Shown in pieces: positions 41,934 to 51,045 of a DNA stretch of 62,400 nucleotides; positions within the stretch are counted from its first letter, which is position 1; every line of letters begins with the position of its first letter. This DNA comes from an uncultured Alistipes sp. (lineage in GTDB: Bacteria; Bacteroidota; Bacteroidia; Bacteroidales; Rikenellaceae): the NCBI GenBank assembly GCA_900768045.1, contig CAAGBL010000040.1, positions 1 to 62,400 on the forward strand. Reading direction: 5' to 3'. Under the pieces are notes generated by a model. It saw only the letters and a list, made by a program, of their open reading frames with translations, did not search any database and was not told the DNA's origin. The position numbers and the translations under genes were made by a program.

Positions 41934-43025
41934 ATGAGTATGACAACTAACTCACTACGCAAACTAATTTGTCGTGTAGCACTTGTTGCTGTTGCAGTTT
42001 TCAGCGTTAGCGCTCTCTCGGCTCAGTCGGGCTACGAGAAAGAGAACGAGATCTTCCGTCTTGGTGTTGAGGCTCGTTTCGACTATCTTAATCAGGCAGT
42101 TGCTGGCAACCATGACATCGCTGGCTCGGGCTTCAAGGTGCGTTACTTCAACCTCCGCATGGACGGTCAGATTGCGCCTAAGTTCACCTACTCATGGCGT
42201 CAGCGCTTCAACCGAGCTAACTCACTCAGCGAGTTTGCTCAGAATACCGACTGGTTTAATTTGACCTATAAGCCTACCTCGAATTGGGCAATCTCGGCAG
42301 GTAAGCAGGTGCTTATGATTGGTGGCTGGGAGTACGACCGTGCCCCTATCGAGCTCTACTTCTGCTCGGAGTTTTGGAACAACGTAAACTGCTACCAGAT
42401 TGGAGCAAGCGTGGCATACACCACTAACGAGGGTAACGACACTATCTTATTTCAGGCATGCCAGAGCCCTTACGACACTGCATCAACATCTGTTGACTAC
42501 TATGCGTATAACCTCTACTGGAGTGGCTCGCATGGTTGCTACACTGCGCTCTACTCGCTCAACTTCATGCAGTATGGCAAAGGCAAGTACGACAAATATA
42601 TCGCTCTCGGTAACCAGTTTAAGTTTGGCGATGCTACCATTCAGCTCGACTTGATGAACCGTGGCACAACGCTTCGTGACCTCTTGTTCGACAACTTCTC
42701 AATCATGGGTGAGTTCTCGTACCTTATCGCTGACCGTGTAAACGTATTCGGTAAGGCTACTTACGACAAGATTGGTAACAGTGCAATCGCTGCATCGGGC
42801 CTTATCCCTGGCACTGAGCTTACTCGTGTAGGTGGTGGTGTCGAGTACTATCCTTTGGGTGGTAAGGGCAACCGTGATATTCGTCTTCACGCAGCATACG
42901 CCTACAACTTCGGCCAGAACACCAATATTGCAGGTACAGCTCTTCCAAAGGGCTCATTCTTCACATTTGGTCTAACATGGAAGATTGACGTAATTGAGGG
43001 TGTCAAAAATCTACTCAAGAAATAA
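41934..43025 (+). CDS. Outer-membrane porin (OprP/O-like)
   Basis: A 363-aa protein with a signal peptide ending ALSAQS. Alternating beta strands run through the whole mature part (EARFDYLNQAVAG, FKVRYFNLRMDGQIAPKFTY, a strand with YDRAPIELY). It ends in a short helix (GVKNLLKK) rather than an aromatic. The layout is that of the phosphate-selective porin O/P family common in Bacteroidetes. Substrate unknown. The Gate-domain gene follows 20 nt later and may be co-transcribed. Confidence 0.88.
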   Translation: MSMTTNSLRKLICRVALVAVAVFSVSALSAQSGYEKENEIFRLGVEARFDYLNQAVAGNHDIAGSGFKVRYFNLRMDGQIAPKFTYSWRQRFNRANSLSEFAQNTDWFNLTYKPTSNWAISAGKQVLMIGGWEYDRAPIELYFCSEFWNNVNCYQIGASVAYTTNEGNDTILFQACQSPYDTASTSVDYYAYNLYWSGSHGCYTALYSLNFMQYGKGKYDKYIALGNQFKFGDATIQLDLMNRGTTLRDLLFDNFSIMGEFSYLIADRVNVFGKATYDKIGNSAIAASGLIPGTELTRVGGGVEYYPLGGKGNRDIRLHAAYAYNFGQNTNIAGTALPKGSFFTFGLTWKIDVIEGVKNLLKK

Positions 43026-43045
43026 ATATCTAAAACTAATAAAAT

Positions 43046-44659
43046 ATGGAGAACAAAGAGAAGGGTATTAAGAAGTATCTTGCAGGTATCTTCTGCCTCG
43101 TTATCGTTGTAGCTATCTTTGGCGGTATCGGCTCAGTTATGGGCTTGCCAAACATGCTCAATACAATCATGAAGACGGCGCACGACTTGTTGCTCAACAC
43201 CGTATTCTACCTTATGGCTATCTGCGTTATCACAGGTGCTTTGGGTGCTATCTTTGTTGAGTTTGGCGTTGTTAACCTCCTTGAGCGCATCTTGCGCCCT
43301 ATGATGAAGCCACTCTTCAACCTTCCAGGTGTTGCTTCGTTGGGTGCTGTGATGACATTCCTTTCGGACAACCCAGCAATCATCTCGTTGGCTAAGGACA
43401 AGCGCTTTAGCTCTTACTTCAAGAAGTTCCAGCTTATCTCGCTTACCAACTTCGGTACAGCCTTCGGCATGGGACTCCTCGTTATCGTGTTTATGATCTC
43501 GCAGGGTTACTTTGTTGAGCCATTCATCGGCTTGCTTGGTGCTTTCATCGGCTGTATCTGCTCAACACGCCTTATGCAGCGCTTCGTGGTTAAGGCTCAC
43601 CCCGAGTTCGAGAATGAGTTTGCCGCAGTCCTCGACGAGAATGACATGAAGGCAAGTGACGAGGTAAAGGAGACATCAATGTTTACTCGTATCCTCAACT
43701 CGTTGCTCGACGGTGGTAAGACAGGTGTTGACGTAGGTTTGTCAATTATCCCTGGCGTGCTTATCATCTCTACTTTCGTTATGCTTCTTACATTTGGCGC
43801 TGGTAGCAACGGCACTTACGATGGCGCAGCATACGAGGGTATCGAGTTCTTGCCTTTGGTATTCGGCAAGATTAACTTCATTTTTGAGTGGTTGTTTGGC
43901 TTCGAGCACCCAGCACTCATGGCATTCCCTATCACATCGTTGGGCGCTGTAGGTGCAGCGTTGAGCCTTGTGCCAGAGTTCGCAGCACAGCATATTATTA
44001 ATGGTAATGCCATTGCAGTATTTACAGCTATTGGCATGTGCTGGAGCGGTTATCTCTCAACACATACAGCTATGCTTGATGCTCTTGGCTACCGTAAGCT
44101 TACCTCTAAGGCTATCCTTGCACACACCGTGGGTGGTTTGGTAGCAGGTGTTTCTGCACACTGGTTGTTCGTGCTCTACACACTCGCCTTTGGTGCTCCA
44201 ACAACATTCGAGGGTGGTGCTGACCGCTACACTACAGCTCCTGTAGTTATCGAGTTTGTTAGTGAGAACCAGGTTAAGGTTGGCGACCGCATCTTTACCG
44301 ATGAGGCTGGCGACACTCCTGAGGAGGAGGGCTCATTGGCGCAGGTTATCAAGGCCATGTTGCTCGAGAAGGACGACGAGCTTGTTATTGTTGACGGCAA
44401 GAAGGTTGATGTTGCAAGCGTTGTAGATGGCGAGAAGCTCCCAGCAGCAACACGTGAGAGTCTTGAGAAGGAGGTATTGGCTGCCTTCGAGATGTATCGT
44501 GAGGAGCTTGCCGAGGAGAAGTATGGCAAGGCTTTGAACGAGCTTACCGACGAGGAGCTTAAGGCCCTCGACGAGGCTACACCTTTCAAGGTTGAGCTCG
44601 TGGCTGAGGAGCAGGCCGTAGAGGAGCAGGCTGTAGAGGAGCAGGCTACTGAGGAGTAA
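43046..44659 (+). CDS. Gate-domain membrane protein with acidic tail
   Basis: A 537-aa polytopic membrane protein. Two nucleoside-recognition (Gate, DUF-type) modules are visible: SDNPAIISLAKDKRF near residue 107 and the later segment with CWSGYLSTHTAMLDALGYR near residue 330. This resembles the YjiH family. Beyond the last helix (about residue 380) is a soluble domain of about 110 aa and a repeated acidic tail (EEQAVEEQAVEEQATEE). Solute unknown; Gate domains are found in transporter-like and sporulation proteins. The C-terminal extension is not part of the usual family and may be a regulatory addition. Confidence 0.85.
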   Translation: MENKEKGIKKYLAGIFCLVIVVAIFGGIGSVMGLPNMLNTIMKTAHDLLLNTVFYLMAICVITGALGAIFVEFGVVNLLERILRPMMKPLFNLPGVASLGAVMTFLSDNPAIISLAKDKRFSSYFKKFQLISLTNFGTAFGMGLLVIVFMISQGYFVEPFIGLLGAFIGCICSTRLMQRFVVKAHPEFENEFAAVLDENDMKASDEVKETSMFTRILNSLLDGGKTGVDVGLSIIPGVLIISTFVMLLTFGAGSNGTYDGAAYEGIEFLPLVFGKINFIFEWLFGFEHPALMAFPITSLGAVGAALSLVPEFAAQHIINGNAIAVFTAIGMCWSGYLSTHTAMLDALGYRKLTSKAILAHTVGGLVAGVSAHWLFVLYTLAFGAPTTFEGGADRYTTAPVVIEFVSENQVKVGDRIFTDEAGDTPEEEGSLAQVIKAMLLEKDDELVIVDGKKVDVASVVDGEKLPAATRESLEKEVLAAFEMYREELAEEKYGKALNELTDEELKALDEATPFKVELVAEEQAVEEQAVEEQATEE

Positions 44660-44678
44660 TCCTTAATATATATTATAG

Positions 44679-44716
44679 GTGTTGGGGTGTTCATTGAGGA
44701 ATACCCCAACTTTTTT
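44679..44716 (+). terminator. Rho-independent terminator
   Basis: The stem gttggggt pairs with accccaac and is followed by ttttttat, just after the Gate-domain gene. Confidence 0.8.
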
Positions 44717-44813
44717 ATAAGGTTCAATTTGTGCGTGGCAGTAAAAATTTTTGGATAAGATTACCGATTTCTAAAAAATTTACTATCTTTGCACCCACGA
44801 ACGATAATTCGTT

Positions 44814-44887
<74 letters not shown>

Positions 44888-44933
44888 CAACATCTTGAAA
44901 ATAGGTAGCGTCAGTTGCCACAAACAAGAAAAA

Positions 44934-44972
44934 GTCCCGATAATGAGAGTTACTCATTGTCGGGATTTTTTG
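44934..44972 (+). terminator. Terminator after the tRNA
   Basis: Stem cccgataatgag (44936-44947) with ctcattgtcggg (44953-44964), T run after it. It ends the tRNA transcript. Confidence 0.85.
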
Positions 44973-45020
44973 TTTAATGCTGTATAGCTCTGGCCTATCG
45001 TAATTAACCCCACCGAATAG

Positions 45021-45800
45021 CTAAAAAGTAGAGCTATCCTCCGTAACTTGATGTGCCGATATACGCAGTGCTATGTCGCCATCATGCCAGTCAACAATGC
45101 CATGCATTGTGCAGTTGCGCTGTGGCATCTTTGTCCACGAGTAGCTGCATCTGCTATCAACAACTATGCGTAGGGTGTCGTTTTCGCAGTAGAAGTGACG
45201 TGTAGTCATTTGGTAGGAGTCTGGAGCTGTTGTATCAGGTTCGCACCAATTTTTGCCAGCCTCCTCCTTGACGATGTGTAGGTTGCGAATCGTGACATAG
45301 CGCAGCATCTTGTATGTGTCGAGCTCAGATATTCTAAGAACCTCGCCTTGGGGTGCAGTGTCGTTGTCGTCGCAGATTTTTATGTAGCTGTGTAGCGTTG
45401 TTGAGGCTAATCTGTCGACAACATAGTCCGATGTCGGAGCGCTGCCAATAACTGTTTTACCACCCTCACGGCCAATGCTAAGCCCCGAGCAGCGTAGCGT
45501 TACTCGGCAAAATAGCGGTATCTGCGAGTTGATATTCTCGGTATCAATTTTTAGCTCTACACCTCCCGTATCATCTGCAATGACTATGCTCTTGTGTAGC
45601 TCGCCAAGCTTGTCATTTGCAACAACATAGCCCTCAATATAGAGATCCTCTTTGATTGTTGTTGAGCGCTCGGTAGCTATCGACCAGAGATAGGCTATGG
45701 AGACCTTGCGGGGATATGTTTCGTGCTCTTCGCTCGAGCATGCGCCGATAGAGCATATTATAAGTGCAGTTAGGCTAATATGTAGTGCGGTCCTCAGCAT
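45021..45800 (-). CDS. DUF5689-type lipoprotein B
   Basis: A 259-aa lipoprotein (signal peptide ending SIGACSS, Cys21). It has one OB-fold-like DUF5689 module near residues 40-110 (STTIKEDLYIEGYVVANDK, SIVIADDTGGVELKIDTENI) and a C-terminal beta part (HGIVDWHDGDIALRISA). DUF5689 proteins of Bacteroidetes lie on the outer surface or periplasm, with unknown function. It overlaps the upstream homologue by 26 nt. Confidence 0.85.
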   Translation of the reverse strand: MLRTALHISLTALIICSIGACSSEEHETYPRKVSIAYLWSIATERSTTIKEDLYIEGYVVANDKLGELHKSIVIADDTGGVELKIDTENINSQIPLFCRVTLRCSGLSIGREGGKTVIGSAPTSDYVVDRLASTTLHSYIKICDDNDTAPQGEVLRISELDTYKMLRYVTIRNLHIVKEEAGKNWCEPDTTAPDSYQMTTRHFYCENDTLRIVVDSRCSYSWTKMPQRNCTMHGIVDWHDGDIALRISAHQVTEDSSTF

Positions 45801-46569
45801 ATCGCATCTTTAATTGGTAGTACTCTCGGCCGTTGGGGTGCTTGCCATATTGTATGATGCCACGTATTGATACTTTGTCGAGCGGAATCTTATTATAGGC
45901 ATATTGTGCGTAGTTGCGAGTATATACCATTAGCGTATCGTGCTCAGCATCGCAAAATAGCGAATATCCTCGCCACGATGCATTGGCAAGGGTTTCGTGT
46001 TGTAGTGTGTCGATAGATGTTGATTCGATTAGCTCGAGGTCGTCGATAATGGCCAGTTCGCCACACATATCTGCCTTAAGCTCAGCTATTTTGCGACGCT
46101 TAGGCGCAATAACCTCAATGTCTGTGCTGCGATTTATCACTTTGTCGACCTCGACCATGGAGTGCAGGTAGTCGATGTCGTAGCTGTCATAGCTCGGAGC
46201 AGAGGTTCCCACCTGAACTACGCCATAGCGATAACCTAAGGAGCACCCCTTAAGATGAAGGGCAACGAGCAAGCCCTCGGGATAGGTGGTGTGTAGCCTA
46301 TCGAGGCCAACCATTACCTCGATGCCGCCAGTGGCATCTTCCACGACCATTGTGCGAAAGAAGTTATCATCTCTATCCGATGATGTCACACGCCCCGTAA
46401 TAACTATATCTTGGTCAACAGCAACCACATCATTGTTAGCAACCAACGCCCTAATGTCGCTGATATGGGCGTTGGCCAAAGGTAGCTGTGGCTCAGTGGT
46501 TGGGGCTACATGGTGGTTGTAGCAGCCGCTAAGCATAACAGCCACTACAAGGGATATTAGCCTTAGCAT
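45775..46569 (-). CDS. DUF5689-type lipoprotein A
   Basis: A 264-aa lipoprotein (LSGCYN, Cys16) with the same module as its neighbour (VDQDIVITGRVTSSDRDDNF, VVEDATGGIEVMVGLDRLHT, later IRGIIQYGKHPNGREYYQLK). The two genes are tandem paralogues, overlap by 26 nt and follow serB by 7 nt. They look like a lineage-specific duplication; the shared transcript with serB is probably positional. Confidence 0.85.
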   Translation of the reverse strand: MLRLISLVVAVMLSGCYNHHVAPTTEPQLPLANAHISDIRALVANNDVVAVDQDIVITGRVTSSDRDDNFFRTMVVEDATGGIEVMVGLDRLHTTYPEGLLVALHLKGCSLGYRYGVVQVGTSAPSYDSYDIDYLHSMVEVDKVINRSTDIEVIAPKRRKIAELKADMCGELAIIDDLELIESTSIDTLQHETLANASWRGYSLFCDAEHDTLMVYTRNYAQYAYNKIPLDKVSIRGIIQYGKHPNGREYYQLKMRYAEDRTTY

Positions 46570-46576
46570 CTTGATA

Positions 46577-47824
46577 TTATGAGTTGCGGGACTCTACCCA
46601 CGAATCCTTCAAGCCGAGGAAGTATAGAATGCCGTCGAGACCTACGGTAGATATCGACTGACGAGCTGTGGCACGCACCTTAGGTTTTGCGTGGAAGGCA
46701 ATGCCGAGGCCTGCAATGTTGAGCATAGGGAGGTCGTTAGCGCCGTCACCCACAGCCACAGACTGCTGAATATCAATATTCTCGAACTGGCATAGCAGAC
46801 GTAGTAGCTCGGCCTTGCGTGCGCCGTCAACAATCTCGCCGGTGTAGCGTCCTGTGAGCTTGCCATCTTCTACCTCGAGCTCGTTGGCATAGACATAGTC
46901 GAAGCCAAACTTACGCTTCAGGTAGTTGCCAAAGTAGTTAAATCCACCCGATAGGATAGCTGTTTTGTAGCCCACACGCTTCAAAATAGTCATCATTCTA
47001 TCTACGCCCTCGGTAATAGGTAGGTTTACTGCAATATCTTCCATTACGTTGACATCTAAGCCTTTAAGGAGTGCTACACGCTGCTCAAAGCTCTCTCTGA
47101 AGTCGATCTCGCCACGCATGGCACGCTCGGTAATTTCACGCACCTCACGACCTACGCCTGCACGGTCGGCAAGCTCGTCGATAACCTCTGTGGTGATTAG
47201 CGTAGAGTCCATATCGAAGCATATTAGGCGGCGTGAGCGGCGGAAGATACCATCTTTTTGGAATGAAATATCTACCTCACCCTTCTTGGCAAGCTCCATG
47301 AGTGCTCGCTGGAAATGGCCCTTATCCGAGAGTGTGCCACGTACCGAGAACTCGATGCTTGTTTTTGGCGTACGCTCGTCCTCGTCAAGAGGCATGCGAC
47401 CTGTAAGGCGGTTTATATCGTCGATGTTTAGCCCCTCCTCAGATATTGCACGTGTTACGTTCGAGATATGCTCTGCCGTAATCTTGCGGCCTACCATGGT
47501 GATAATATATCGGTTTTTGCCCTGACCACCAACCCAGTCGCTATACTGCTCTTGGGTAATAGGCTCAAAACGTATAGTCATGTTCATCTCCGAAGCCTTG
47601 AACAAAAGCTCCTTCATAATCTGTCCTGAACGCTCGGTGGTTGTCATAAAGAGTATTCCGAGTGTCATCGTGCGATGAATATTCGACTGGCCGATGTCCA
47701 AGATAAAGGCGTCGTGAGAAGCGAGAATGCCTGTGAGCGAGGATGTTAGTCCAGGCTTATCCTCGCCCGATATGTTGATTTGAATAATCTCGATATTATC
47801 ACTCTTCATATCTTTGCAATACAT
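46577..47824 (-). CDS. serB: Phosphoserine phosphatase with ACT domains
   Basis: A 415-aa protein. The N-terminal half has two ACT-like regulatory domains (about residues 10-90 and 105-190: EIIQINISGEDKPGLTSSLT). The C-terminal HAD phosphatase has CFDMDSTLITTEVIDELA (nucleophile Asp in DMDST), TAILSGGFNYFG and VGDGANDLPMLNIAGLGIAF. It dephosphorylates phosphoserine in the last step of serine synthesis; the ACT part may bind serine. The start is the first ATG (47824); MKSDNIEI at 47809 is an alternative. Confidence 0.95.
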   Translation of the reverse strand: MYCKDMKSDNIEIIQINISGEDKPGLTSSLTGILASHDAFILDIGQSNIHRTMTLGILFMTTTERSGQIMKELLFKASEMNMTIRFEPITQEQYSDWVGGQGKNRYIITMVGRKITAEHISNVTRAISEEGLNIDDINRLTGRMPLDEDERTPKTSIEFSVRGTLSDKGHFQRALMELAKKGEVDISFQKDGIFRRSRRLICFDMDSTLITTEVIDELADRAGVGREVREITERAMRGEIDFRESFEQRVALLKGLDVNVMEDIAVNLPITEGVDRMMTILKRVGYKTAILSGGFNYFGNYLKRKFGFDYVYANELEVEDGKLTGRYTGEIVDGARKAELLRLLCQFENIDIQQSVAVGDGANDLPMLNIAGLGIAFHAKPKVRATARQSISTVGLDGILYFLGLKDSWVESRNS

Positions 47825-47896
47825 TAATTGTTTATAGAGCTGAGAATATATTTATATATCTCAACAACAAATATACGAAATTTTCCAAAAAATTGT

Positions 47897-47904
47897 TATC
47901 TTTG
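47897..47904 (+). promoter_or_regulatory. -7 box for mscS
   Basis: TATCTTTG, with a leader of about 35 nt to the ATG. A -33 TTTG is not obvious. Confidence 0.6.
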
Positions 47905-47942
47905 TTGCTGTAAATTTTCGAATTATACCAAATTTTACTGAT

Positions 47943-48905
47943 ATGAAAAACCTATTGTTTATCTCAACTCAGGCCGAGGAGAGCGCTACAGTTGTGGAGA
48001 ATGGCACTGAGACAGTTGCCGAAGCAGCTAATGAGTCGCCTCTTGCTATTCATAGCGTTGAGGACGTTAAGGAGAGTGTCGAGCAGTTGTTTAGTGTAGA
48101 CTATTCGCAGCTCATAGATAAGCTCTTGGAGGGCGCTTTGGTTGTAGGTCTTAAGATTATTGCAGCACTTGTCATCTACTACATCGGTCGTTGGATTGTT
48201 CGACGTGTGATGAAATTCATGGACAAGATTTACGATAAGAAGAGCGTCGAGAAGTCGTTGCGCTCGTTCCTATCAGGCGTTGTTAAGGTGTTGCTATATG
48301 TAGTCATCGTACTCATCATTATTCAGGTGCTTGGCATCAATACTACATCACTCGTTGCGATGCTTGCCTCTGCAGGCTTAGCTATCGGTATGGCACTTAG
48401 CGGCACGTTGCAGAACTTCGCTGGTGGCGTGATGATTCTCCTTTTGCGTCCATATCGCATTGGCGACTATATCGATGCTCAGGGCGAGGAGGGTACCGTG
48501 AGTAAGATTGGCCTATTCTCAACTGAGATTATCACTGTTGACAACCGCATAATCTATATCCCTAATAGCACAATCTCAACATCTGTTATCGATAACTACT
48601 CGACATCTGAGATGCGCCGTGTAGATTGGACCGTGAGCGTTGAGTATGGTACTGACCCTGAGAAGGTGCGTAAGGTGCTTGTAGATATGCTTAAGAGCGA
48701 TAGCCGTGTTGCTGCCGACCCAGCGCCAGTGGTGTTCCTCGTAAATCTTGCTGATAGCTCAGTAGACTTCTCGGCTCGTGCATGGTGCAAGAATGAGGAC
48801 TATTGGGGCCTTAAGTTCGATATTCAGGAGCGTATTTATGTCGAGCTTCCAAAGAACGACATCAACTTCCCATTCCCACAGCTCGATGTAAATCTAAAGA
48901 AGTAA
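47943..48905 (+). CDS. MscS-type mechanosensitive channel
   Basis: A 320-aa small-conductance channel. A soluble N-terminal stretch of about 50 aa is followed by three helices; the pore helix TM3 is LVAMLASAGLAIGMALSGTLQNFAGG with the Gly/Ala packing pattern. Then comes the beta domain (RPYRIGDYIDAQGEEGTVSKIGLFSTEI, NRIIYIPNSTIST) and the C-terminal alpha-beta part ending PQLDVNL. Length and motifs fit E. coli MscS. It releases osmolytes on hypo-osmotic shock. The DUF5606 gene follows 30 nt later. Confidence 0.93.
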   Translation: MKNLLFISTQAEESATVVENGTETVAEAANESPLAIHSVEDVKESVEQLFSVDYSQLIDKLLEGALVVGLKIIAALVIYYIGRWIVRRVMKFMDKIYDKKSVEKSLRSFLSGVVKVLLYVVIVLIIIQVLGINTTSLVAMLASAGLAIGMALSGTLQNFAGGVMILLLRPYRIGDYIDAQGEEGTVSKIGLFSTEIITVDNRIIYIPNSTISTSVIDNYSTSEMRRVDWTVSVEYGTDPEKVRKVLVDMLKSDSRVAADPAPVVFLVNLADSSVDFSARAWCKNEDYWGLKFDIQERIYVELPKNDINFPFPQLDVNLKK

Positions 48906-48935
48906 TTAACAATAAAATAATAGTAGAATAAAACT

Positions 48936-49334
48936 ATGGAATTGAAGGATATTTTGGCTATCTCAGGCCAGCCAGGTCTTTACAAGTTTGTGGCGCAGTC
49001 TATGCGTGGTGTTATCGTTGAGTCGCTTATCGACGGCAAGCGTATGAATGCCGCTGCAACATCACGTGTTAGCGCACTTACTGAGATTTCTATGTTCACT
49101 GAGGGTGAGGATATCGCTCTCGCTGACGTATTTACAAACATCTGGAACTATACAGGTGGCAAGCAGGCTATCTCACACAAGGAGTCACCAGAGAAGATTC
49201 AGGCAGAGTTTGCTAAGGTGCTTCCAGAGTACGACCGTGAGCGTGTTCACGTGTCAGACATGAAGAAGTGCTTCGCTTGGTACAACATTCTTGTAGAGGT
49301 TGGTTTTACCGAATTCAAACTCCCCGAAGAGTAA
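48936..49334 (+). CDS. DUF5606 family protein
   Basis: A 132-aa protein recognisable as the DUF5606 family of Bacteroidetes (MELKDILAISGQPGLYKFVAQ, RGVIVESLIDGKR, SALTEISMFTEGEDIALADVF, and a C-terminal MKKCFAWYNILVEVGFTEF). It is soluble and cytoplasmic. The function is not known. Good end context with a terminator at 49371. Confidence 0.9.
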   Translation: MELKDILAISGQPGLYKFVAQSMRGVIVESLIDGKRMNAAATSRVSALTEISMFTEGEDIALADVFTNIWNYTGGKQAISHKESPEKIQAEFAKVLPEYDRERVHVSDMKKCFAWYNILVEVGFTEFKLPEE

Positions 49335-49370
49335 TTTGTTGTGATAAGGGGTCGATTGCGGCCCCTAACA

Positions 49371-49424
49371 AAAAATGCCACCAATGGGACGTACATCTAG
49401 TACTACCCATCGGTGGCATTTTTG
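49371..49424 (+). terminator. Strong terminator
   Basis: The stem aaaaatgccaccaatggg pairs with the complementary segment cccatcggtggcattttt with one mismatch and a 17-nt loop. Confidence 0.8.
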
Positions 49425-49569
49425 CCGAGTGTAGCACTCGGCACCCTTCTGACAACAAATTTATTTCTCGTGATAAGAGTCCGAAGAGTCATAAAGGGTC
49501 CAAAGGGTAGAAAAAATAACCCTTTAATACCCTTTCTGCCCTTTAGTCCCTTTTATAGGATAAATAGGG

Positions 49570-49716
49570 GCGCTTCGCTTGATGGGCAACGCTTCGCTTG
49601 ATGGGAATTTCCCATTCGTCCCATTCGTCCCATCTTTCCTATTCTCTCTGCCGTCTCTGCCGTCTCTGCCGTCTCTATTCTCCTTATCTATCCCATTTAT
49701 CCCATTTATCCCATCT
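49570..49716. repeat. Cluster of 9-bp and longer tandem repeats
   Basis: In order: a doubled unit gcttcgcttgatggg (about 49573-49607); cccattcgt twice (about 49610-49627); tctgccgtc three times (49647-49673); and cccatttat twice or more (about 49691-49712). All are pyrimidine-rich on the plus strand and sit in the 300 bp upstream of the permease gene. They look like replication-slippage repeats without an ORF. Confidence 0.6.
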
Positions 49717-49736
49717 GTCTCATCTCTGCGCTTACT

Positions 49737-49768
49737 TTTGCCGATTTAACATTTAATTCGTATCTTTG
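49737..49768 (+). promoter_or_regulatory. Promoter giving a near-leaderless mRNA
   Basis: TTTG at 49737-49740, 20 nt, TATCTTTG at 49761-49768. The ATG follows just 5 nt after the box, so transcription should start at or within a few bases of the start codon. Confidence 0.7.
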
Positions 49769-49773
49769 CCGAT

Positions 49774-51015
49774 ATGAGCAACGAGTTTTACATAGCCAAG
49801 CGTCTGTCGAGCCGTAAGCATGGCGAGCGTGCAGGTATTATGGAGCGAGTAGCAACTATTGCTACGGCCATAAGCCTTACGGTCATCATCATCACGCTCT
49901 CTGTTGTTGTAGGCTTCAAGCAGAGCGTTGATGACCTGCTGCGTGGCGCCTCTGCCGACATCGTTGTTACCGCACCGCAGAGCATGGGAACTCTCTCGCC
50001 CGTACTCCTTGAGCGTAACAAGAACCTTACGGCGGTACTTGATAGGGGCGAGGTTGTGCGCTTCTCTCCATATCTTGCTAAGGAGGGTGTTATCAAGAGC
50101 GACGAAAATATCGTTGGTATTGTGCTTAAGGGTGTCGACTCGTTGTACAACCTACGTTTCTTCGAGCAATATCTCGTTGAGGGCGAGCTGCCACGCATAG
50201 GCCGTGAGCCCCGCTCACGTGATGTTATGCTCTCGGCAGATGTCGCTCAAAAGATGGATATAGGCGTTGGCGAGCGTATTGAGATGCTCTTTGTCGACAC
50301 CGATGATGGACTGTTGCGTGATAGGTTTGAGGTGTCAGGACTCTTCAAAACAGGCCTCGACATGATTGATAACACCTTGGTTATTAGCGATATTCGTAAT
50401 GTGGAGCGCTTCTATGCTGACGGTAAGAGTGCTGTTACTGGCTATGAATTATGGCTCAATGAGGGTATCGATGTAGAGATGTATAGCGATGTGCTCAACA
50501 CCGACTTTATGAATCTCTATTTCGAGCACGAGATAAATGCCGAGGCCTTTACCATGCAGACTATCTATCCCAACCTCTTTGGGTGGTTGGCTACGCATGA
50601 TGTTAATGCGCTGTTTATCACAATAATAATGATTATTGTGGCGTTATTAAATATGACCACAGCACTCCTCATCATTGTTCTTGAGCGTCAGATGATGATT
50701 GGCGAGCTTAGAGCTATGGGCATGAGTCGTTGGTCGGTGGTTAAGGTCTTTATCTATCGTGCCCTCTTTATCGTCATGCGTGGCGTAGGCTGGGGTACGC
50801 TCATAGGCATTGCTTTGGTCGTGGTTCAGGCTCTTTGTGGCGTTGTGCCTCTGCCCGCTGATGGATATATCCTCAGCACGGTGCCCGTGGCCATGTGTTG
50901 GTTATTGTGGTTGGCAGCAGTTGTTGTGGCCTCCGTGGTGACGATGATAGTTATGATATTACCAGCGCTTTATGCAGCTAAGGTGTCGCCAGCCAAGGCG
51001 ATAAGATATGAGTAG
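49774..51015 (+). CDS. LolC/FtsX-type ABC permease
   Basis: A 413-aa protein with four membrane helices in the MacB/FtsX plan. The N-terminal helix 1 follows FYIAKRLSSR, a periplasmic domain spans about residues 50-270, and three helices follow, including NMTTALLIIVLERQMMIGEL and the end AKVSPAKAIRYE. It matches LolC/LolE-like permeases that release lipoproteins from the inner membrane. The ATPase partner is not in this neighbourhood. ubiE follows 30 nt later. Confidence 0.9.
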   Translation: MSNEFYIAKRLSSRKHGERAGIMERVATIATAISLTVIIITLSVVVGFKQSVDDLLRGASADIVVTAPQSMGTLSPVLLERNKNLTAVLDRGEVVRFSPYLAKEGVIKSDENIVGIVLKGVDSLYNLRFFEQYLVEGELPRIGREPRSRDVMLSADVAQKMDIGVGERIEMLFVDTDDGLLRDRFEVSGLFKTGLDMIDNTLVISDIRNVERFYADGKSAVTGYELWLNEGIDVEMYSDVLNTDFMNLYFEHEINAEAFTMQTIYPNLFGWLATHDVNALFITIIMIIVALLNMTTALLIIVLERQMMIGELRAMGMSRWSVVKVFIYRALFIVMRGVGWGTLIGIALVVVQALCGVVPLPADGYILSTVPVAMCWLLWLAAVVVASVVTMIVMILPALYAAKVSPAKAIRYE

Positions 51016-51045
51016 GGAGTCTTCTAAAAATAATGAGCAATAGTT

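Noticed and set aside
49570..49716. Short repeats considered as a CRISPR array
   Set aside because: Units are 9-15 bp, tandem without unique spacers, and no cas genes are present.
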